Positions 34,641-44,199 of a stretch of DNA of 64,000 nucleotides are shown piece after piece. The notes below the pieces were generated by a model. That model had not been told where the DNA came from, ran no database searches, and worked only from the letters and a program-made list of their open reading frames with translations. This DNA comes from Leptospira brenneri (GTDB lineage Bacteria; Spirochaetota; Leptospiria; Leptospirales; Leptospiraceae), in NCBI RefSeq assembly GCF_002812125.1, contig NZ_NPDQ01000003.1, forward strand, positions 372,001 through 436,000, read 5' to 3'. The translations under genes were made by a program, and so were the position numbers. The stretch's first letter is position 1, and each line of letters opens with the position of its first letter.

Positions 34641-34702
34641 AAAATCAGATAAAAACTATTCCCAACTAACAGTGACTACATCCAAAATCTACTAATTGAT
34701 TT

Positions 34703-36199
34703 CTAGTTTCCTGTTTTCACCCGAGCGATGGCCCAGTTCCATTTATCAATTTCTTCTTTTCGTTCGCCTTCTTTCATCTTAGGAACAAATTGAGTCGTTT
34801 TGGTTTCTTCCTTTCTAAGACTCGCTACCGATTTGAAAAATCCACGTTCGAGTCCTGCAAGGTAAGCTGCACCGAGAACCGTTGTGTCGACATTCTGTGG
34901 CCGGATCACTTTGGTTCCGAGGATGTCCGCCTGGAATTGCATTAGCCATGCATTGGAAGTGGCCCCTCCATCCACACGTAAAAATTTCAAAGGTTTTCCT
35001 GTTTCTTTTTCCATTGCATGGGCAAGTTCATAAGATTGTAAGGCAATAGCTTTGAGAGCGGCTCTTGTGATTTGAGCCGGTGTTGTATCACGCGAGAGTC
35101 CAAAGATGGCACCGCGAGCTTCTTGGTCCCAATGAGGAGCTCCAAGACCCGCAAAAGCAGGAACAAAAACTAAATCATCTTTGGTTTTGATTGCCTTAAC
35201 CAGTTTTTCAGAATCTTTCGAGTATTCAAAAAATTCCAAGTTATCACGGAGAAACTGAACCACTGCACCACCGATAAACACTGAACCTTCTAAACAATAG
35301 ACCGTTTTTCCTTCCGGACCAAGTGCGAGTGTGGTGATTAAACCTTGGTTGGAAATTCTAAATTCATCACCTACATTGAAGAGTAAAAAACATCCTGTTC
35401 CATAGGTATTTTTAGCTTCTCCTGGTTCTGTACAAAGTTGTCCAAAAAGTGCACCTTGTTGGTCTCCCACGAGTGAAGAAATCGGAATTCCATCGGGGAG
35501 AGATTTTACACTGGATGTAAATCCAAATAAATTTCTAGAGTTAAAAGCCTTAGGCAACATAGACATAGGAACTCGTAAAATTTCACAAAGTTCTTCATCC
35601 CATTCTTTCGTTTGGATATTGAATAAAAGAGTTCTAGATGCATTGGTATGGTCTGTTTTATGTTCTTTGTGTCCAGTGAGTTTGTATAACAACCAGGTGT
35701 CGATGGTTCCAAATAATAAGTCACCCTTTTCTGCTTTGGCACGAGCACCTTTCACATTGTCTAAGATCCATTGGATTTTCGTTCCCGAAAAATAAGCATC
35801 CAACACAAGTCCCGTTTTATTTCGAAAGTTCGATTCTAAACTTTGTTTTTTTAAATCCTTACAAATATCAGAGGTTCTTCTGCACTGCCAAACAATAGCG
35901 TTGTAAACTGGTTTGCCGGTCTTTTTATCCCAAACTACGGAGGTTTCCCTTTGGTTTGTGATTCCAATGGCAACAGCATCTTTAGGATTTAGGTTTCCAT
36001 TTTTTATCGCGACTCCAATGAGTTTTTGAGTTTTTACCCAGATCTCTTCTGGATCATGTTCTACCCAACCTGGTTTCGGGTAGTATTGTTTGAATTCTTG
36101 GTAAGCAGATGAAATTACTTTTCCTTTATCGTTAAAACAAAATGTTCGGATCCCGGTAGTCCCTGCATCGATCCCAATGATAAAACTTTTTTTTGCCAT
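34703..36199 (-). CDS. glpK: Glycerol kinase
   Basis: 498 residues, the full family length. Start IIGIDAGTTGIRTFCF with the nucleotide-binding DAGTT; GWVEHDPEEIW; AIGITNQRETSVVWD for the glycerol site; VFIGGAVVQFLRDNL and LRVDGGATSNAWLMQF in the C-terminal half. It phosphorylates glycerol to sn-glycerol-3-phosphate with ATP in the cytoplasm. No glpF or glpD adjoins it. It follows the MBL hydrolase gene by 1 base. Confidence 0.97.
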   Translation of the reverse strand: MAKKSFIIGIDAGTTGIRTFCFNDKGKVISSAYQEFKQYYPKPGWVEHDPEEIWVKTQKLIGVAIKNGNLNPKDAVAIGITNQRETSVVWDKKTGKPVYNAIVWQCRRTSDICKDLKKQSLESNFRNKTGLVLDAYFSGTKIQWILDNVKGARAKAEKGDLLFGTIDTWLLYKLTGHKEHKTDHTNASRTLLFNIQTKEWDEELCEILRVPMSMLPKAFNSRNLFGFTSSVKSLPDGIPISSLVGDQQGALFGQLCTEPGEAKNTYGTGCFLLFNVGDEFRISNQGLITTLALGPEGKTVYCLEGSVFIGGAVVQFLRDNLEFFEYSKDSEKLVKAIKTKDDLVFVPAFAGLGAPHWDQEARGAIFGLSRDTTPAQITRAALKAIALQSYELAHAMEKETGKPLKFLRVDGGATSNAWLMQFQADILGTKVIRPQNVDTTVLGAAYLAGLERGFFKSVASLRKEETKTTQFVPKMKEGERKEEIDKWNWAIARVKTGN

Positions 36200-36200
36200 A

Positions 36201-37157
36201 TTAAACCTCTATTTCCAAACCTTCATAAGCCATAATGATTTCTAATTTTCCGTGGGGATCAAACATCTCTTTATATTTGAGAGCTCTTAAATACACTAGA
36301 TCTAACTTTTCATCATCATAAGAAGGATCGTGGTGAAACATTACTAACTTTTTTACTTTGGCGCGAAGAGCAATGTCTGTTGCAATCGAAGCCGAACTAT
36401 GGCCCCAATCAATTTTTTGCAAAGACTCTTCGAAAGTATACTGAGTATCAAAAACTAAAACATCCGCGTCTCGAAAATAATCAATATAGGTATCAATATT
36501 TTCCATTTCTTCTAAATTGAACTCTGCGTCAGATGCAAAGATAATGGCTTTACCTTCTTCCGTAAACCGATAAGAAAAACTTCCACCAGGATGACGAACG
36601 GCTTTACTCAGTGCGTTGATATTCGGACCTAAGGGAATGGTTACCCCTTCCTCTAAGTACTGAAACGTTTTTTTAGCTGCATAGTGATCGAAGGAAACAG
36701 GAAAATGTGTGAATACAAATTGATGTTCCAATCTTTGTTCTGCATCATTCATACAAGATATGAATTCAAAATGATTACCCGGTAAAAACAGAGGAACAAA
36801 AAAAGGAATCCCTTGGATATGATCCCAATGTGTATGTGTCAAAATCCAATACGCGTGACCCGCACCTTTTCCAAATTCAGAACCCATGATCTGGTTTCCG
36901 AGTTCTCGCAGTCCAGTTCCCCCATCAATGATGATAAGATTCCCTTCCTTGTCACGAATTTCTACGCATGTCGTATTACCACCGTAAGTCGAAGAAGAAG
37001 AGAAACTTAAAGAATTGAGAAAACTATGAATACTTTGTTCGTTTTGAATGTCAGTGGGACTAGCCAAAGAGAGGATTTTTTCTATTTTATGTTTTACGTT
37101 TTCAGGCCGAATGGGTGAACCTATGGATCCGCGGACACCCCAAAACTTGATTTTCAT
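36201..37157 (-). CDS. Metallo-beta-lactamase fold hydrolase
   Basis: 318 residues. The N-terminus MKIKFWGVRGSIGSP and STYGGNTTCVEI are typical of the PhnP/cyclic phosphodiesterase branch of the fold. The metal motif is HTHWDHIQGIPFF (HxHxDH), followed by VRHPGGSFSYRF, IFASDAEFN and the late HHDPSYDDEKL. It is likely a phosphodiesterase or related hydrolase in the cytoplasm; the substrate is not known. It precedes glpK in one transcript. Confidence 0.85.
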   Translation of the reverse strand: MKIKFWGVRGSIGSPIRPENVKHKIEKILSLASPTDIQNEQSIHSFLNSLSFSSSSTYGGNTTCVEIRDKEGNLIIIDGGTGLRELGNQIMGSEFGKGAGHAYWILTHTHWDHIQGIPFFVPLFLPGNHFEFISCMNDAEQRLEHQFVFTHFPVSFDHYAAKKTFQYLEEGVTIPLGPNINALSKAVRHPGGSFSYRFTEEGKAIIFASDAEFNLEEMENIDTYIDYFRDADVLVFDTQYTFEESLQKIDWGHSSASIATDIALRAKVKKLVMFHHDPSYDDEKLDLVYLRALKYKEMFDPHGKLEIIMAYEGLEIEV

Positions 37158-37242
37158 TGTTCTTTTTCTAGAGGCCTTTTTTGAAAAATCAAACGTTTTT
37201 TGATTGTATTTGGCTCTTTCAGATGTTGTCTTAACTGAAGTT

Positions 37243-37560
37243 ATGTTTCAGTATGAAATCAAACAAGACAGCGAAAAGGCCTTTATCCTTTTTGAAGGTT
37301 CCCTATCCTTAAAAGATAGTCCAAAACTAAGTACGGATATCAAATCCCTAATAGAATCAGAGAAGATTAGAGAACTTGTTTTCGATTTTAAAAATTTGAG
37401 TTACCTGGATTCTTCTGGAGTCGGAATCCTACTTCGTACCTACAGCTGGACAAAGGAAAAAGACAAACAAGTGCGAATCATCAATCTTTCTGATGAAGTT
37501 CGCACCATTTTTACAATTGCCAACCTTTTAGATATTTTCCAATTAAAAGAGGAAACCTAA
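37243..37560 (+). CDS. STAS-domain anti-sigma factor antagonist
   Basis: 105 residues from ATG 37243; an upstream TTG 37204 would add 13 residues. The STAS fold has YEIKQDSEKAFILFEGSLSL and DFKNLSYLDSSGVGILLRT, in which the serine of DSSGVGIL is the expected phosphorylation site. It is of SpoIIAA type, in a switch that would need an anti-sigma/kinase partner, which is not adjacent. It is convergent with pssA, overlapping by 4 bases. Confidence 0.88.
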   Translation: MFQYEIKQDSEKAFILFEGSLSLKDSPKLSTDIKSLIESEKIRELVFDFKNLSYLDSSGVGILLRTYSWTKEKDKQVRIINLSDEVRTIFTIANLLDIFQLKEET

Positions 37561-38312
37561 ACTCGGTAATCCTGGATGGTTTGGATGAGAAAGGAAACAA
37601 TCCCAGAAAATACATAAAAACCCACCGCTCCATACATCACATAAGGCCATCTGTAAAATCCGATCGCAAGTAACAAAAGTCCAAGACCTAGAACACTAAC
37701 TCCTAACTTTTTCCAAGAGAAAAGCCCCCTGATGGCAACTTGTGGTTTGCTATATCTTAAAGTAGAAACCATGAGTAAGGCAGTGATCACAAAAAAGAGA
37801 ACGGCCGTCCAAACAGGAACTTGAGAAACAGAAAACACTAATGGGAAAATTCCGATTACCACCCCAGCGACTGGAGAAGGTAAACCGTTAAAAGATTTAG
37901 GATCATGAGCTACATTGAAACGAGCCAAACGATACGCAGCACAAATCGGATACAAAGCAGCGATGAACATACCCAAAGGAAAATAATCTGGTTTGTCGAA
38001 GATATCCAACTTAATATCGTAAAAGAACATTTTGTACGATAAAAAACCAGGAGCAATTCCAAAGGTTGTGAGATCAGCAAGACTATCTAAGTCAGCTCCA
38101 AGTTCACTCGTACAGTTGAGCGCACGTGCCGCCATTCCATCAAAACCATCGAATAACGCAGCCAAGATGATAAACACCCCAGCCAGCGTAAAAAGTTCAT
38201 GTGAATTGGTCTGTGTTGGATTAGTTTCTGCCACAAGTAGCATCGAAACAAATCCTAAGGTTAAGTTTCCGAGAGTGAGAGTATTAGGAATCCAGGTCAA
38301 TTTTAGTTTCAT
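37557..38312 (-). CDS. pssA: CDP-diacylglycerol-serine O-phosphatidyltransferase
   Basis: 251 residues, polytopic. The CDP-alcohol phosphotransferase motif DG-x2-AR-x8-G-x3-D-x3-D is complete (DGMAAR, then GADLDSLAD). It makes phosphatidylserine, the precursor of phosphatidylethanolamine, in the inner membrane. Its start overlaps tsaD's stop (ATGA). Confidence 0.93.
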   Translation of the reverse strand: MKLKLTWIPNTLTLGNLTLGFVSMLLVAETNPTQTNSHELFTLAGVFIILAALFDGFDGMAARALNCTSELGADLDSLADLTTFGIAPGFLSYKMFFYDIKLDIFDKPDYFPLGMFIAALYPICAAYRLARFNVAHDPKSFNGLPSPVAGVVIGIFPLVFSVSQVPVWTAVLFFVITALLMVSTLRYSKPQVAIRGLFSWKKLGVSVLGLGLLLLAIGFYRWPYVMYGAVGFYVFSGIVSFLIQTIQDYRV

Positions 38313-39334
38313 ATTATTTGTTCAAAGTTTCGTTTGGGACTGACTTTGAAGTCGAGCCCCACAAAAGATTTTTTTTTCCAAAGATGGTATCCAAGACATG
38401 CCACCATCGCTCCGTTATCTGTGCAGTAAATTTTTTTGCCAGGATAAAATAGATCAAAACCTGACCTTTCCTTTTCTTTTTCCAGTTCATCCCTAAGTGT
38501 CTGGTTCGCAAGAACTCCCCCGGCCGCAACCACAGTCCGAATTCCGGTTTTATTTATGGCTTTCCGAATGTTGCGAGTGACGAGCTCAAAAGCAGTTCTT
38601 TGGAAAAAATAGGAGATTTTTTCCAAAGGGGGATTTTCAGGATGGGCCTTTAGGTAATAAAGGACTGCTGTTTTTAAACCACTATAAGAGAAGCGAAGGA
38701 GATCCTCTCCATCCTCTTTTAAAAGTTTTGGAAAGGGATTTCCCTCCCCCTTGGTTTGGATGTAAGCATTTGCCTTTGTTTCTATATATGGGCCACCGGG
38801 ATACGGAAGGTTTAACACAGCACTGACCTTATCAAAGGCCTCACCAAGCGAATCATCTCTTGTATCAGCGAGGATCTGCAAATCACCAAATCCCCGATAA
38901 AGATAAATCGAAGAATTTCCCCCAGACAATAGGACCCCGAGCCAAGGAAAAGGAGGAAGGTCTCTCTCGAGCCCAATCACAGCAAGATGCGCTTCCAGAT
39001 GATTGACTGCGACAATCGGAATTTTATACACAAGCGAAATACAACGAGCAAGCTGTGCGCCAATCATCAGAGAGCCAACTAACCCAGGATAACTGGTGAC
39101 AGCCACATATTCTAAATCAGAATACTGGATTCCCGATTCTTCCATAGCAACAGCAAGGAGAGAATTGATTTTTTCTAGGTGGGCTCTGGATGCAATTTCG
39201 GGAACCACTCCCCGATATGGGGAATGTGAATCGATTTGACTGTAAACTTTGAGGGAAAGTAATTCTTTTCCATCGCGAACGACTGCAATGGAAGTTTCAT
39301 CACAACTGGATTCGATCCCGAGCCCGTAGGTCAT
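38309..39334 (-). CDS. tsaD: tRNA N6-threonylcarbamoyladenosine synthase subunit TsaD
   Basis: 341 residues. GIESSCDETSIAVV at the start, the metal-binding histidines in VNHLEAHLAV, SGGNSSIYLY and the later AGGVLANQTLR and CTDNGAMVACLG are all family landmarks. It transfers the threonylcarbamoyl group to A37 of ANN-decoding tRNAs in the cytoplasm, together with TsaB and TsaE. It is overlapped by ctpA upstream (TAATG). Confidence 0.96.
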   Translation of the reverse strand: MTYGLGIESSCDETSIAVVRDGKELLSLKVYSQIDSHSPYRGVVPEIASRAHLEKINSLLAVAMEESGIQYSDLEYVAVTSYPGLVGSLMIGAQLARCISLVYKIPIVAVNHLEAHLAVIGLERDLPPFPWLGVLLSGGNSSIYLYRGFGDLQILADTRDDSLGEAFDKVSAVLNLPYPGGPYIETKANAYIQTKGEGNPFPKLLKEDGEDLLRFSYSGLKTAVLYYLKAHPENPPLEKISYFFQRTAFELVTRNIRKAINKTGIRTVVAAGGVLANQTLRDELEKEKERSGFDLFYPGKKIYCTDNGAMVACLGYHLWKKKSFVGLDFKVSPKRNFEQII

Positions 39335-40713
39335 TATTTTAAAACGCGAATGGCTTCAGCAAGTTGGGTATCTAAATCCAATCTAGGTTTGGAATTAGAA
39401 GAACCCGCTCTCATTTCATTGAATAAAAATATACGCGTTACTGAATCGGAGATCACAATATTTTCTTTTTTAAGCAGACTTGCAAAATCACTTAAGGCAG
39501 CTTCGTTGTAATCTGGGTGTGTTTCTAAAAAAGGTCGGATCAAATTCTTTTTAAAAAGTTTTTCCAAAGCATATTTTTCATCTTCACTCGCTGCCGTTGG
39601 ATTTACGACAAAATCAGGAGTGATGCCTTTACCGTGAATCGATACTCCAGAAGGGGTATAGTATTTTTGAATGGTGATAGCAACACCTGTTCCTCCCGAC
39701 AAAGGAAAAATCGATTGAACACTTCCTTTCCCAAAACTTTGAGTGCCAACCACTACAGCACGTTTGTTGTCTTTTAGAGCCCCTGCTAGAATTTCGGAGG
39801 CACTCGCAGAGCCACCGTTCACAAGAATCGCAATTGGAATGTCTAAGAACTTTTTATCTTTTTTATCCGCTTTATAACTTTTAACAAGAACTCCACCTCG
39901 ACCTTTTACGGACACAATGTCCGCCTCAGGAGGTAGAAATAAATCTGCCAAATCAATGGCTAAATCCAAAAGTCCACCTGGATTCATCCTTAGATCGATC
40001 ACCAATTTTTTTGCGCCAGCCTCTTTCATTGCAGAGACAGCAGAGGCAAATTCTTTCGCGGTGGTTTCTTTCCCCATAAACTGAACAAGTTTGATATAAC
40101 CCGTTTCCGTTTCGGGAAGGTAATGTGATCTTACATAACGAATTTGAATGAGTTCTCGAACGAGATTCACAACGAAGGGTTCTTTGATTCCCTTTCTTTC
40201 AATTTTCATAGAAATAGAAGAACCTACTTCTCCCCTCATCATCCCAATCGATTCAGAAAGAGAAACAGACTTTGTACTTTTACCGTTGATTTCTATAATT
40301 TTATCTTGAGGTTGGAGGCCTGCTTTCCATGCGGGAGTTCCTTCAATCGGAGCTACGATAATAAATGCATTTTCTTGAAAACTGATTTCTACACCAATCC
40401 CACCAAAACTTCCTTTGGTTTCATTTTGTAGTTCACCAAACTCATCCGTATCCAAAAACCGAGTATGCGGGTCACCTAAACTTTGTAAGGCTCCGAGAAT
40501 AGCACCAGTGTAGATTTTTTTTTCTTCTTGTGGATCTACATAATCGTTTTCAATATAAGAGACCACTTCATGAAGAATCTGTAAGTATTTTTCTCCATCA
40601 GTGGAGATCGCTTTTACTTTTTCTGTGGTCGCAAAAAAGACAACTACCACCAAAGAAAGCGTAATACCAATCCAAACCAAACGTTCCGATATTTTAATTT
40701 TATTCATTTCCAT
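39334..40713 (-). CDS. ctpA: C-terminal processing peptidase, S41 family
   Basis: 459 residues. A signal or anchor segment (LVWIGITLSLVVVVFFA), a PDZ domain (about 95-185; IGVEISFQENAFIIVAPIEGTPA), then the catalytic domain with the Ser in NGGSASASEIL and the general-base Lys in QSFGKGSVQ (the Ser-Lys dyad). It cleaves C-terminal tails of periplasmic proteins. Start at ATG 40713 or 40707. Confidence 0.93.
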   Translation of the reverse strand: MEMNKIKISERLVWIGITLSLVVVVFFATTEKVKAISTDGEKYLQILHEVVSYIENDYVDPQEEKKIYTGAILGALQSLGDPHTRFLDTDEFGELQNETKGSFGGIGVEISFQENAFIIVAPIEGTPAWKAGLQPQDKIIEINGKSTKSVSLSESIGMMRGEVGSSISMKIERKGIKEPFVVNLVRELIQIRYVRSHYLPETETGYIKLVQFMGKETTAKEFASAVSAMKEAGAKKLVIDLRMNPGGLLDLAIDLADLFLPPEADIVSVKGRGGVLVKSYKADKKDKKFLDIPIAILVNGGSASASEILAGALKDNKRAVVVGTQSFGKGSVQSIFPLSGGTGVAITIQKYYTPSGVSIHGKGITPDFVVNPTAASEDEKYALEKLFKKNLIRPFLETHPDYNEAALSDFASLLKKENIVISDSVTRIFLFNEMRAGSSNSKPRLDLDTQLAEAIRVLK

Positions 40714-40990
40714 AAATTGACTCGTAGAGAGCTTTGTTTTCTTTTTTTAACATTTCTTTGGCCTCAGGGATGGACAAACGATAGACTTCGCAAGCCTCTT
40801 CAAAAAGGGCACTGTCCGTAGGCGTGGGTCGTTTGGTATCTGCCATCAGTCCCGTCTGGATTCGGTTTTGAGCAAATCTCTCCAGAACCCGTTTGAGATC
40901 ATAGGCATCGATTTCTTGTTTTTTGGGTGCGCAAGAGAGGAAAATAAAAAGGATTAAGAATGTTGGTACAAAGAGGAGATGTTTCAGCAT
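40700..40990 (-). CDS. Small lipoprotein
   Basis: 96 residues from ATG 40990, chosen because it gives an 18-residue signal peptide ending in a lipobox (FLILFIFLSC); an in-frame TTG 41026 exists. The mature part is helical and charged (YDLKRVLERFAQNRIQTG). The GAGGGG directly before the ATG is too close to be a normal binding site. Located between lexA and ctpA in the same direction, overlapping ctpA by 14 bases. Confidence 0.65.
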   Translation of the reverse strand: MLKHLLFVPTFLILFIFLSCAPKKQEIDAYDLKRVLERFAQNRIQTGLMADTKRPTPTDSALFEEACEVYRLSIPEAKEMLKKENKALYESIYGNE

Positions 40991-41026
40991 CCCCTCTAAA
41001 CTCACTCCAAACCAGGCTTTGGTCAA

Positions 41027-41635
41027 TCAGTAAATGCGATAGAGACCGATTAGTTTCCCAATTATCGTCGCCTTTTTGGTGCGAATGGGTTTTAATTTTG
41101 CGTTTCTTGGCTCCAAACGAATCATATCAGTTTCTTTATAAAAAACTTTGAGAGTGGCTTCGTTTTCAATCATTGCCACAACGATTTCTCCGTTCCTAGC
41201 CGTATCTTTTTTTTGAATGATGGCAATGTCCCCATCACTAATCCCCGCCTCTACCATAGAGTCCCCCTTCACCCGAAGGGCAAAGGTTCCCGGTTTGGCT
41301 GCCATTCCGTCCGGAACGGCGATGTATTCTTCTATATTTTCTTCTGCCAGAATGGGAGAACCGGCAGCCACTTGGCCAAGTAAAGGAATACCCGAGGCTC
41401 GTACGAGGAGCGCTTCTTCTGCATTCCCTTTTAGAAGTTCAATGGCGCGACTTTGGTTTTTCGAAGTCCGAATGTAACCTTTCTTCTCAATCGCCTTTAG
41501 GTGATCGTAAGCACCTTTGGCAGTGATTCCAAACTGGTCTCCAATTTCACGGATGGTGGGTGGAAACCCCTTCTCGCGCACTGTGTCCGTTATGAATTGA
41601 AGGACAGATTCTTGTTTTTCCGTGAGATCTTTCAT
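41027..41635 (-). CDS. lexA: LexA repressor
   Basis: 202 residues. Winged-helix DNA-binding part (about 1-65, SVLQFITDTVREKGFPPTIREIGD shortened: REIGDQFGITAKGAYDHLK), the self-cleavage site Ala91-Gly92, and the peptidase dyad Ser126 (KGDSM) and Lys163 (TLKVF). On DNA damage RecA filaments trigger cleavage and the SOS genes are derepressed. The start has no ribosome binding site and lies about 8 bases below a good -10, so the message is probably leaderless. Confidence 0.96.
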   Translation of the reverse strand: MKDLTEKQESVLQFITDTVREKGFPPTIREIGDQFGITAKGAYDHLKAIEKKGYIRTSKNQSRAIELLKGNAEEALLVRASGIPLLGQVAAGSPILAEENIEEYIAVPDGMAAKPGTFALRVKGDSMVEAGISDGDIAIIQKKDTARNGEIVVAMIENEATLKVFYKETDMIRLEPRNAKLKPIRTKKATIIGKLIGLYRIY

Positions 41636-41642
41636 ACTAAAC

Positions 41643-41671
41643 AGATAACTAGGAAATAGGTGTTATGTCAA
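41643..41671 (-). promoter_or_regulatory. Predicted lexA promoter, likely giving a leaderless transcript
   Basis: On the minus strand, TTGACA (41671-41666) and TTATCT (41648-41643) are 17 bases apart. The -10 ends 7 bases from the lexA ATG at 41635. AACTAGG/CCTAGTT copies at 41647-41653 and 41677-41683 flank it. Confidence 0.65.
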
Positions 41672-41683
41672 CAAAAAACTAGG
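41647..41683. repeat. Two direct AACTAGG copies 30 bases apart around the lexA promoter
   Basis: AACTAGG at 41647-41653 and again at 41677-41683, one overlapping the -10 and the other upstream of the -35 on the minus strand. Thirty bases is about three helical turns, so both would face the same side. Could be an operator, though they are short. Confidence 0.4.
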
Positions 41684-41685
41684 AG

Positions 41686-42867
41686 TTATAATTTTAAATA
41701 CTCACTTTTAAGAACAAAACTTCCTTCTTCCACAATGGCTTCACCCGGCTCCACTCCATTTGTAATTTCCACCCAGTGGTCATAAGTTTTTCCCACACCC
41801 ACTTTTTTGGCAGAAAAAGATCCATCACCGTTACGAACAAAGATGAAATTTTCTCCTTCAATTTTGTGGATACAATCAGCAGGGATCACCTTAGCTTTGT
41901 TTACCGAAGATTCCACCATTGCACCCACAACAGTTGCCGTTACACTTTGCCCAGGACGAAGTCTTCCCCGAGAGTTTCTAACTTCCAAACGAATCTCAGC
42001 AGTTTTTTTGATGGGATCAATCACATCACCCACATGAGAAACCACTGCTTTTAAGGAATCATCTTTAGACCCGATGGGGATCACTTTTGCTTCATTTCCC
42101 ATTCGAATGGAAGCTAAGTCTTTCTCATATACTTCCAAATTGATCCAAAGTACAGATAGGTCAGCAACAGTAAAAAGATTATCGCGGGCATTCACAGCTT
42201 GTCCAATGATAGCTTCCCTTTCGGTTACGGTTCCTGAAATAGGAGTTCTGATGTATAAGTTTTTGGAATTATATTTACCAGCTTCTAGATTTGCGATTTC
42301 AGATTCGTTTAACCCTAAGTTTTCCAAAGCATTTCTTGAAGTTTCCATTTCTGCTTTTACAGATTTATAATCCATAAGAGACATTTCATATTCTTTAGCA
42401 GAAGTTACCTTTCTTTCATATAAATCTTTGGCTCTGTCTGCCTGTACTTTCAAAGCTTCCAGCCTTGCTCTTGCTTTTAAATAATTGGCTTCTGTAGTTC
42501 CAAGTTCAACCGATTGGATGGAAGCAAGGGCAGTACTTTTTTTAACATGTTCCCCTTCTTTCACATAAACCTGTACAATTCGTCCGCTCACACGAGATCC
42601 TACTTTTGCTACACTATTCATGTCATAGGAAACAGTTCCCGGAAGTTGGAGTTCTTCCTCCAGAGCCTTTTCTTCCAGATAAACAACCGAAAATGGGTGG
42701 TTCTTTTGGATTTCAGCAGAGATAATAAACTTAGATTTATCATCCGTCAGAGCTTCTGTTTTTTTACCAGATCCAAAAAACTTGGAATACCCAAAATAAC
42801 CTAAACTTGCCACAAGCACCAAAATGCTTAAGGATCTAATGTTCTTAAAATTGAATTCTTTTTTCAT
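41686..42867 (-). CDS. RND efflux periplasmic adaptor (CzcB/CusB-like)
   Basis: 393 residues with an N-terminal membrane anchor (SILVLVASLGYFGYSKFF). A barrel-sandwich hybrid half (VAKVGSRVSGRIVQVYVKEGEHVKK), an alpha hairpin (about 130-200), and the second half (NLYIRTPISGTVTEREAIIG; RLRPGQSVTATVVG). It links the inner-membrane pump to the outer-membrane channel. Last gene of the efflux operon. Confidence 0.9.
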   Translation of the reverse strand: MKKEFNFKNIRSLSILVLVASLGYFGYSKFFGSGKKTEALTDDKSKFIISAEIQKNHPFSVVYLEEKALEEELQLPGTVSYDMNSVAKVGSRVSGRIVQVYVKEGEHVKKSTALASIQSVELGTTEANYLKARARLEALKVQADRAKDLYERKVTSAKEYEMSLMDYKSVKAEMETSRNALENLGLNESEIANLEAGKYNSKNLYIRTPISGTVTEREAIIGQAVNARDNLFTVADLSVLWINLEVYEKDLASIRMGNEAKVIPIGSKDDSLKAVVSHVGDVIDPIKKTAEIRLEVRNSRGRLRPGQSVTATVVGAMVESSVNKAKVIPADCIHKIEGENFIFVRNGDGSFSAKKVGVGKTYDHWVEITNGVEPGEAIVEEGSFVLKSEYLKL

Positions 42868-42873
42868 ATAAAC

Positions 42874-44199
42874 TTAAAACTCCGAGCTATCCATCTTTCC
42901 GATAGAAGCTTTGTATCCTTCCAAAGCATTGTAATAGAGATAAATGATTTCGTAATAACTACGAAGAACACTGAGATAGTTTTTCTCAGCTTCCAAAAAT
43001 GTTACTAAATTGGATGCACCTCTAATGTAAGCAAGCCTTGACTTCTCTTGTACCTCTTTGTTTTTTTCCAAGAGGCCCATTTTTTGGTAATCGAGTAATT
43101 GAGATTCCCTTGCTTGTAATTCTTTGATTGCTGCCGAAATTTCAGAAATGATTTCGTTCCGTTTGGCATCCACATCAAAGCCGAATTTTTTATAAGATTC
43201 TTCTGACTTTAAAATTTCCCCTTGTTTACGATCAAACAAAGGAAGTGGTGTTGCCGCATAGATACCGGTTACGTTTTCATTTCCTTTATTTAAAAACTCA
43301 ACACCCAAAGTTAAAGGAGGAATGATTTCTCGTTTTTTTAATTCGATATTCATCCTTTCTCTTTGTTGGCGAATCTTGAGAGCAACTAAGTCTGGTCTTT
43401 CTTCAATATCAAAATCGTTTAAATCGATTCCAAACTCACTTGTTGAGATAAACTCCAATCTTCCCTTAATACTCAATGGAGAATTAACATCAGAGATTCC
43501 AATCAAAACTCTTAAATTTTTCACCACCTGGGCGCGAAGGATCCGAGCGTTTCGGTATTCCCGTTCAATTTGTACTCTCTCTAAAGCCAAACGATCATAT
43601 TCTAAAAAGGAAATGTCTCCCTTTTCGGCCCTAAGTTTAGTTAAATCCAAAAGGTCTTGGTAATTTTCCAAAAACTCTTTTTGATAATTGATCTGCTCTG
43701 TTACATAAAGATATGTCCAAAAGTTTTGGCGTAAACGAAGTCGAAACAAACGGTCAAAATCACGAAAACTTGCAATGGTCCCCAAGAACTCTTGTTTGGC
43801 GACCTTTTCACGTTGAGGAATGACCCCACTCATATCAAAGGGTTGGTTGTAGATAAGTGAAGTTTCTGGTTTTCCCGTCGCTGCATTGGCAGAGGCTCCC
43901 ATAAACTGTTGTTGCATATTGATAATTGGATTGTAATACAAACTTGCGGTGATGATATCACCTCTTGCCATACCAATATTTTGTTTTTCACGAAGGTAAA
44001 GAGGATTACTTGTGACGGCAAATTTTTCCAATTCATCCAAGTTCCACTTTTCTTTGGAATCCTGGGCCCTTGAATCTTCACCTAGGAAAAATAATTCATC
44101 TTTCGAATGGAGTTCATACACTGCTTTTTCTTTCGAAAAAACAGAGATGGAATGAACCCCGAGAAAGATAAGAACGATAAACTTACTAATAAACTTCAT
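42874..44199 (-). CDS. TolC-family outer membrane efflux protein (CzcC-like)
   Basis: 441 residues with a signal peptide (FIVLIFLGVHSISVFS). Two helical repeat halves (LRLRQNFWTYLYVTEQ and AAIKELQARESQLLDYQKMG), with LRAEKGDISFLEYDRLALE and EAEKNYLSVLRSYYEIIYLYYNALEGYKASIG, fit the outer-membrane factor family. It overlaps ppa by 4 bases. Confidence 0.87.
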   Translation of the reverse strand: MKFISKFIVLIFLGVHSISVFSKEKAVYELHSKDELFFLGEDSRAQDSKEKWNLDELEKFAVTSNPLYLREKQNIGMARGDIITASLYYNPIINMQQQFMGASANAATGKPETSLIYNQPFDMSGVIPQREKVAKQEFLGTIASFRDFDRLFRLRLRQNFWTYLYVTEQINYQKEFLENYQDLLDLTKLRAEKGDISFLEYDRLALERVQIEREYRNARILRAQVVKNLRVLIGISDVNSPLSIKGRLEFISTSEFGIDLNDFDIEERPDLVALKIRQQRERMNIELKKREIIPPLTLGVEFLNKGNENVTGIYAATPLPLFDRKQGEILKSEESYKKFGFDVDAKRNEIISEISAAIKELQARESQLLDYQKMGLLEKNKEVQEKSRLAYIRGASNLVTFLEAEKNYLSVLRSYYEIIYLYYNALEGYKASIGKMDSSEF

